In this document: positions 60,344 to 64,000 of the stretch, in pieces
Numbering within the stretch: position 1 is the first letter of the stretch
Layout of the letters: every line of letters begins with the position of its first letter
NCBI RefSeq assembly: GCF_902506145.1
Contig: NZ_LR733520.1
Span: 2,815,044-2,879,043 of the forward strand
Direction: 5' to 3'
Source of the DNA: Burkholderia sp. 8Y
GTDB lineage: Bacteria > Pseudomonadota > Gammaproteobacteria > Burkholderiales > Burkholderiaceae
DNA: 64,000 bases
Program-made: the position numbers and the translations under genes
Notes under the pieces: generated by a model
Databases searched by the model: none
What the model was told of the DNA's origin: nothing
The model's input: the letters and a program-made list of their open reading frames with translations, nothing else

Positions 60344-62725
60344 ATGAATGCCCCTGAGCAACAGAAACTGATCGGCGCTGGCGTCAAGCGCAAAGAAGAC
60401 TATCGCTTCCTGACGGGCGCGGGCCAGTACACCGACGACGTCGTGCTGCCGCGCCAGAGCTTCGGCGTGTTCCTGCGCTCGCCGCACGCCCACGCGCGGA
60501 TTCGCAGCATCGATATCGGGCAGGCGCTGGCGTCGCCCGGCGTGATCGGCGTGTTCACCGGCAAGGATCTCGCGGGCGAAAACGTCGGCGGCTTGCCTTG
60601 CGGATGGCTGATCCACAGCACGGACGGCTCGCCGATGCACGAGCCGCCGCATCCCGTCATCGCGCACGAGAAGGTCTTGCATGTGGGCGATCAGGTGGCG
60701 CTCGTCGTCGCGGAATCGGTCAAGGAAGCAAAGGACGCGCTCGAACTGATCGAGGTCGATTACGAAGAACTGCCCGCTATCGTCGATACGGGCAGCGCGT
60801 CCGACGCCGGCCAGCCGCTCGTGCACGACAGCGTGCCGAACAACGTCTGCTACAACTGGGGCCACGGCGACAAGGCCCGCACCGACGCCGCGTTCGCGCA
60901 GGCCGCGCACGTGACGACGCTCGATATCGTGAACCAGCGGCTCGTGCCGAACGCCATCGAGCCGCGCGCCGTCAACGCGAGCTATTCGAAGCACGACGAT
61001 AGCTACACGGTCTACGTCGCGAATCAGAATCCGCACGTCGAGCGCCTGCTGATGGCGGCGTTCGTGCTGTCGCTGCCGGAATCGAAGCTGCGCGTGATCG
61101 CTCCGGACGTGGGCGGCGGCTTCGGCTCGAAGATCTTTCTGTATGCGGAAGATGTCGCGCTGACGTGGGCGTCGAAGAAAGTCGGGCGTCCGATCAAATG
61201 GACCGCCGAGCGTTCCGAAGCCTTTCTCTCCGACGCCCACGGCCGCGACCACGTGACGAAAGCCGAACTCGCGCTCGATAACGACGGCAAGTTCCTCGCG
61301 ATGCGCGTCCACACGACGGCGAACATGGGCGCGTATTTGTCGACGTTTGCCTCGTCGGTGCCGACCGTGCTCTACGCGACGCTGCTCGCCGGCCAGTACG
61401 CCACGCCCGCCATCTACGCCGAAGTGAAGGCGGTGTTCACGAACACCGTTCCGGTCGATGCCTATCGCGGCGCGGGCCGCCCGGAAGCCACGTACGTCGT
61501 GGAACGGCTCGTGGAGACGGCGGCGCGCGAACTGAACATCGATCCGGTCGAACTGCGCCGCCGCAACTTCATCCGCGAGTTTCCGTATGCGACGCCGGTC
61601 GGCCTCACCTACGACACCGGCGACTACGACGCGTGCCTGAACCGCGCGCTGGAACTCGCGGACGTCGCGGGATTCGCCGCGCGTCGCGTGCAGTCGGAGA
61701 AGGAAGGCAAGCTGCGCGGCATCGGCTATTCGTGCTACATCGAGGCGTGCGGGCTTGCGCCGTCGAACGTGGCGGGCGCGCTCGGCGCGCGGGCCGGGCT
61801 TTTCGAAGCGGGCGAAGTGCGCGTGCATCCGACCGGCTCCGTCACCGTGTTCACCGGCTCGCACAGCCACGGTCAGGGCCACGAGACGACCTTCGCGCAA
61901 GTGGTCGCGGACCGGCTCGGCGTCGCGATCGAAAACGTCGAGGTCATTCACGGCGACACCGGGCGCATTCCGTTCGGCATGGGCACGTATGGATCGCGTT
62001 CGATTTCGGTCGGCGGCTCCGCGATCATGAAGGCGCTGGACAAGATCGAAGCGAAGGCGAAGAAGATCGCCGCGCATCTGCTGGAAGCATCGGCCGAAGA
62101 CATCGAGTTTTCGAACGGCGTGTTCCGCGTCGCGGGCACGGACCGCACGAAGGGCTTCGCGGAGGTCTCGCTCGCCGCCTACGTGCCGCACAACTTCCCG
62201 CTCGAGACCATGGAGCCGGGCCTAAACGAAAACGCGTTCTACGATCCGACGAACTTCACGTATCCGTCCGGCGCGTACGTGTGCGAGGTGGAAGTGGATC
62301 GCGATACCGGCGAAACGCGCATCCAGAAGTTCACCGCCGTCGACGATTTCGGCAACGTCATCAATCCGATGATCGTGGAAGGGCAAGTGCACGGCGGGCT
62401 GGGGCAGGGCATCGGCCAGGCCATGCTGGAACGCTGCGTGTACGACAAGGAGAGCGGCCAGTTGCTTTCCGGCTCGTTCATGGATTACGCGATGCCGCAC
62501 GCCATCGACTTGCCGAGCTTCACCGTCGAGACCGCGAAGGGCACGCCGTGCACGCACAATCCGCTCGGCGTCAAGGGCTGCGGCGAGGCGGGCGCGATCG
62601 GCTCGCCGCCCGCCGTCATCAACGCGATTCTCGATGCCCTCGCGCCGCTCGGCGTCAAGGACTTGCAGATGCCCGCGACGCCGCATCGCGTCTGGACCGC
62701 GATGCACGACGCCCAAACCGCCTGA
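60344..62725 (+). CDS. coxL: CoxL-like molybdopterin subunit, form II CO dehydrogenase/xanthine dehydrogenase family
   Basis: A 793-aa Mo-hydroxylase large subunit. The active-site loop reads AYRGAGR (residues 373-379), which marks form II; form I CO dehydrogenase has AYxCSFR with an active-site Cys. Other conserved parts are KEDYRFLTGAGQYTDDV, GGGFGSKIFLYAED, GSHSHGQGHETTFAQ and GVKGCGEAGAIG, with the Mo-proximal catalytic Glu. True CO oxidation by form II is doubtful; the substrate may be an aldehyde or N-heterocycle. Confidence 0.92.
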   Translation: MNAPEQQKLIGAGVKRKEDYRFLTGAGQYTDDVVLPRQSFGVFLRSPHAHARIRSIDIGQALASPGVIGVFTGKDLAGENVGGLPCGWLIHSTDGSPMHEPPHPVIAHEKVLHVGDQVALVVAESVKEAKDALELIEVDYEELPAIVDTGSASDAGQPLVHDSVPNNVCYNWGHGDKARTDAAFAQAAHVTTLDIVNQRLVPNAIEPRAVNASYSKHDDSYTVYVANQNPHVERLLMAAFVLSLPESKLRVIAPDVGGGFGSKIFLYAEDVALTWASKKVGRPIKWTAERSEAFLSDAHGRDHVTKAELALDNDGKFLAMRVHTTANMGAYLSTFASSVPTVLYATLLAGQYATPAIYAEVKAVFTNTVPVDAYRGAGRPEATYVVERLVETAARELNIDPVELRRRNFIREFPYATPVGLTYDTGDYDACLNRALELADVAGFAARRVQSEKEGKLRGIGYSCYIEACGLAPSNVAGALGARAGLFEAGEVRVHPTGSVTVFTGSHSHGQGHETTFAQVVADRLGVAIENVEVIHGDTGRIPFGMGTYGSRSISVGGSAIMKALDKIEAKAKKIAAHLLEASAEDIEFSNGVFRVAGTDRTKGFAEVSLAAYVPHNFPLETMEPGLNENAFYDPTNFTYPSGAYVCEVEVDRDTGETRIQKFTAVDDFGNVINPMIVEGQVHGGLGQGIGQAMLERCVYDKESGQLLSGSFMDYAMPHAIDLPSFTVETAKGTPCTHNPLGVKGCGEAGAIGSPPAVINAILDALAPLGVKDLQMPATPHRVWTAMHDAQTA

Positions 62726-62736
62726 CGGAGACCGAC

Positions 62737-63543
62737 ATGTACGCATTCGACTATCAACGGCCGGACGAGGCGCAAGCGGCGGTGGCGGCGCTTTCCGGGA
62801 ACGGCGACGCCAAATATCTCGCAGGCGGGCAAAGCCTTCTGCCGACCATGCGTTTGCGGCTCGCGCAGCCGTCCGCGCTCGTGGATGTGACGCGCATCGC
62901 GTCGATGAAGACCATCACGCTCGACGCAGACAAGCTGACCATCGGCGGCGCGATGTGCCACGCGCATGTCGGCGCGAACGCCGACGTCAAGAAGGCGCTG
63001 CCGGGCCTGGCCGATCTCGCGAGCCGCATCGGCGACCGGCAGGTGCGCGAGCGCGGGACCATCGGCGGCTCGCTCGCCAACGACGATCCCGCCGCGTGCT
63101 ATCCGTCCGCCGTGCTCGCGCTGAACGCGACCATCGTGACGGACCGCCGCCGCATCGCCGCCGACGACTTTTTCCTCGGCATGTACGAGACCGCGCTGGA
63201 ACCCGACGAACTGATCACCGCAGTCGAGTTTCCGCTGGCCGAGCGCGCGGGCTACGAGAAGTTTCGCAATCCCGCGTCGCACTTCGCGCTCGTCGGCGTG
63301 TTCGTCGCGAAACATGCGGACGGCGTGCGCGTCGGCGTGACCGGCGCGGCGCCTTCCGCGTTCCGGCCGAAGGAACTGGAAGCGGCGCTGTCGAAGGACT
63401 TCTCGGTGGCGTCGGCGCGCAGCGTGACAATTCCCGCCGACGGACTCAACGACGACATGCACGCGAGCGCCGCCTATCGGGCGCATCTGATTCCGGTGCT
63501 CGCGGGCCGCGCGATCGAGCGCGCGCTGTCGTTTCCGGCGTGA
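62737..63543 (+). CDS. coxM: CoxM-like FAD subunit of molybdenum hydroxylase
   Basis: A 268-aa FAD-binding subunit. FAD motifs AGGQSLLPTMRLRL and TIGGSLANDDPAACYPS are present, with a C-terminal CO_deh_flav_C domain. 11 bp after coxL; its stop overlaps the start of the MoxR gene (TGATG). Confidence 0.92.
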   Translation: MYAFDYQRPDEAQAAVAALSGNGDAKYLAGGQSLLPTMRLRLAQPSALVDVTRIASMKTITLDADKLTIGGAMCHAHVGANADVKKALPGLADLASRIGDRQVRERGTIGGSLANDDPAACYPSAVLALNATIVTDRRRIAADDFFLGMYETALEPDELITAVEFPLAERAGYEKFRNPASHFALVGVFVAKHADGVRVGVTGAAPSAFRPKELEAALSKDFSVASARSVTIPADGLNDDMHASAAYRAHLIPVLAGRAIERALSFPA

Positions 63544-64000
63544 TGTTCGACGAACCGGCTTCCATCGACGAGACGCTCGCGCGGCTGCGCGAGCAGCAGT
63601 ACTTCGCGAGCCGCGAACTTGCGACGGCGCTTTTCCTCTCGCTGAAGATGCAGCGCCCGCTCTTTCTGGAAGGCGAGCCGGGCGTCGGCAAGACGGAACT
63701 GGCGAAGGCGGCGGCTGGCTTGTGCGGCACGACGCTTCTGCGTCTGCAATGCTACGAAGGGCTCGATACGGCGAGCGCGCTTTACGAATGGGACTATCCG
63801 CGTCAGATCATGGCGCTGCGGCTCGCGGAGGCAGCGGGCGAAACGCCGTCGAACGATTCGCTGTATCGCGGCGAATTCCTGCTGAAGCGGCCGCTCTTGC
63901 AGGCGCTCATGCCCGATCCCGCGAACGCCGACGCGCGGCGCGTGCTGCTGATCGATGAAATCGACCGCGCCGACGAACCGTTCGAAGCGTTTCTGCTCGA
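63543..64000 (+). CDS. MoxR-family AAA+ ATPase (CoxD-like), partial
   Basis: N-terminal ~152 residues of a MoxR ATPase, cut by the window end. Walker A GEPGVGKTE and Walker B VLLIDEIDRAD are visible. CoxD in the cox cluster helps mature the Mo-S(-Cu) centre of CO dehydrogenase, so this partner fits the operon. Translational overlap with coxM. Confidence 0.9.
   Translation, partial: MFDEPASIDETLARLREQQYFASRELATALFLSLKMQRPLFLEGEPGVGKTELAKAAAGLCGTTLLRLQCYEGLDTASALYEWDYPRQIMALRLAEAAGETPSNDSLYRGEFLLKRPLLQALMPDPANADARRVLLIDEIDRADEPFEAFLL

Noticed and set aside
60176..62191. 671-codon minus-strand frame opposite coxL
   Set aside because: Antisense shadow; no domain features, while coxL is unambiguous.

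Overview
The window is a high-GC, gene-dense piece of a Burkholderiaceae main chromosome, most likely Burkholderia sensu lato (Paraburkholderia or Caballeronia). The evidence is the gspD-E-F-C-G-H-I-J-K-L-M-N order of the type II secretion (T2S) operon, the block hslVU / dksA / G3E GTPase / rlmI / xerC / DUF484 / dapF / lpxL-like / metK, a YbdK ligase beside a CPA2 antiporter, and protein sequences close to what I recall from that group. No rRNA, tRNA, CRISPR array, insertion sequence or prophage was seen. The content is mostly core genome.

Layout. 1-3.3 kb: the 3' end of a branched-chain amino acid ABC operon (livG, partial livF) and a GMC oxidoreductase divergent from a LysR regulator. 4.4-5.4 kb: a CYTH protein tail to tail with an Lrp/AsnC regulator. 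6.0-8.2 kb: an OmpR/TctE-type two-component pair. 8.2-11.6 kb: a SET-domain protein, an Old Yellow Enzyme, a glutamine amidotransferase and a Cys-rich MarR regulator. 11.6-12.4 kb: gene-free DNA with an inverted DnaA-box pair. 12.4-14.8 kb: ybdK and a cation/proton antiporter. 14.8-15.5 kb: gene-free, again with DnaA-like boxes. 15.5-20.1 kb: an mnmC whose methyltransferase half has lost its motifs, an HU gene, a G3E GTPase lacking the CxCC segment, and a periplasmic lytic transglycosylase. 20.7-32.2 kb: the twelve-gene gsp operon. 32.2-36.6 kb: an efflux locus (outer-membrane factor, small membrane protein, MarR, DHA2 transporter). 36.6-40.2 kb: a lipoprotein, gshA, ada. 40.3-40.5 kb: a probable small RNA. 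40.5-51.1 kb: hslUV, dksA, a G3E GTPase, rlmI, xerC, DUF484, dapF, an LpxL-family acyltransferase and metK. 51.8-59.5 kb: PhyH dioxygenase, DUF3185, mscS, an aldo/keto reductase, fpr, a NarL-type two-component pair and an APC permease. 59.8-64 kb: a form-II CO-dehydrogenase-like (coxS-coxL-coxM) operon running into a MoxR ATPase cut by the window end.

The strongest unexplained signal is the metK 5' leader (about 49745-49917). It is highly structured and ends in a perfect 14-bp stem whose right arm carries the Shine-Dalgarno (SD) sequence and abuts the GTG start, with a competing upstream hairpin. This is the architecture of a translational riboswitch. A second is a compact promoter-to-terminator unit of about 60 nt at 40340-40435 with two tandem copies of TGTCTCCTCC, an anti-SD sequence. 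Third, two proteins flanking hupB (MnmC and a G3E GTPase) keep their folds but appear to have lost defining catalytic or metal-binding motifs. All functional statements are from sequence reading and family knowledge; no database search was run.
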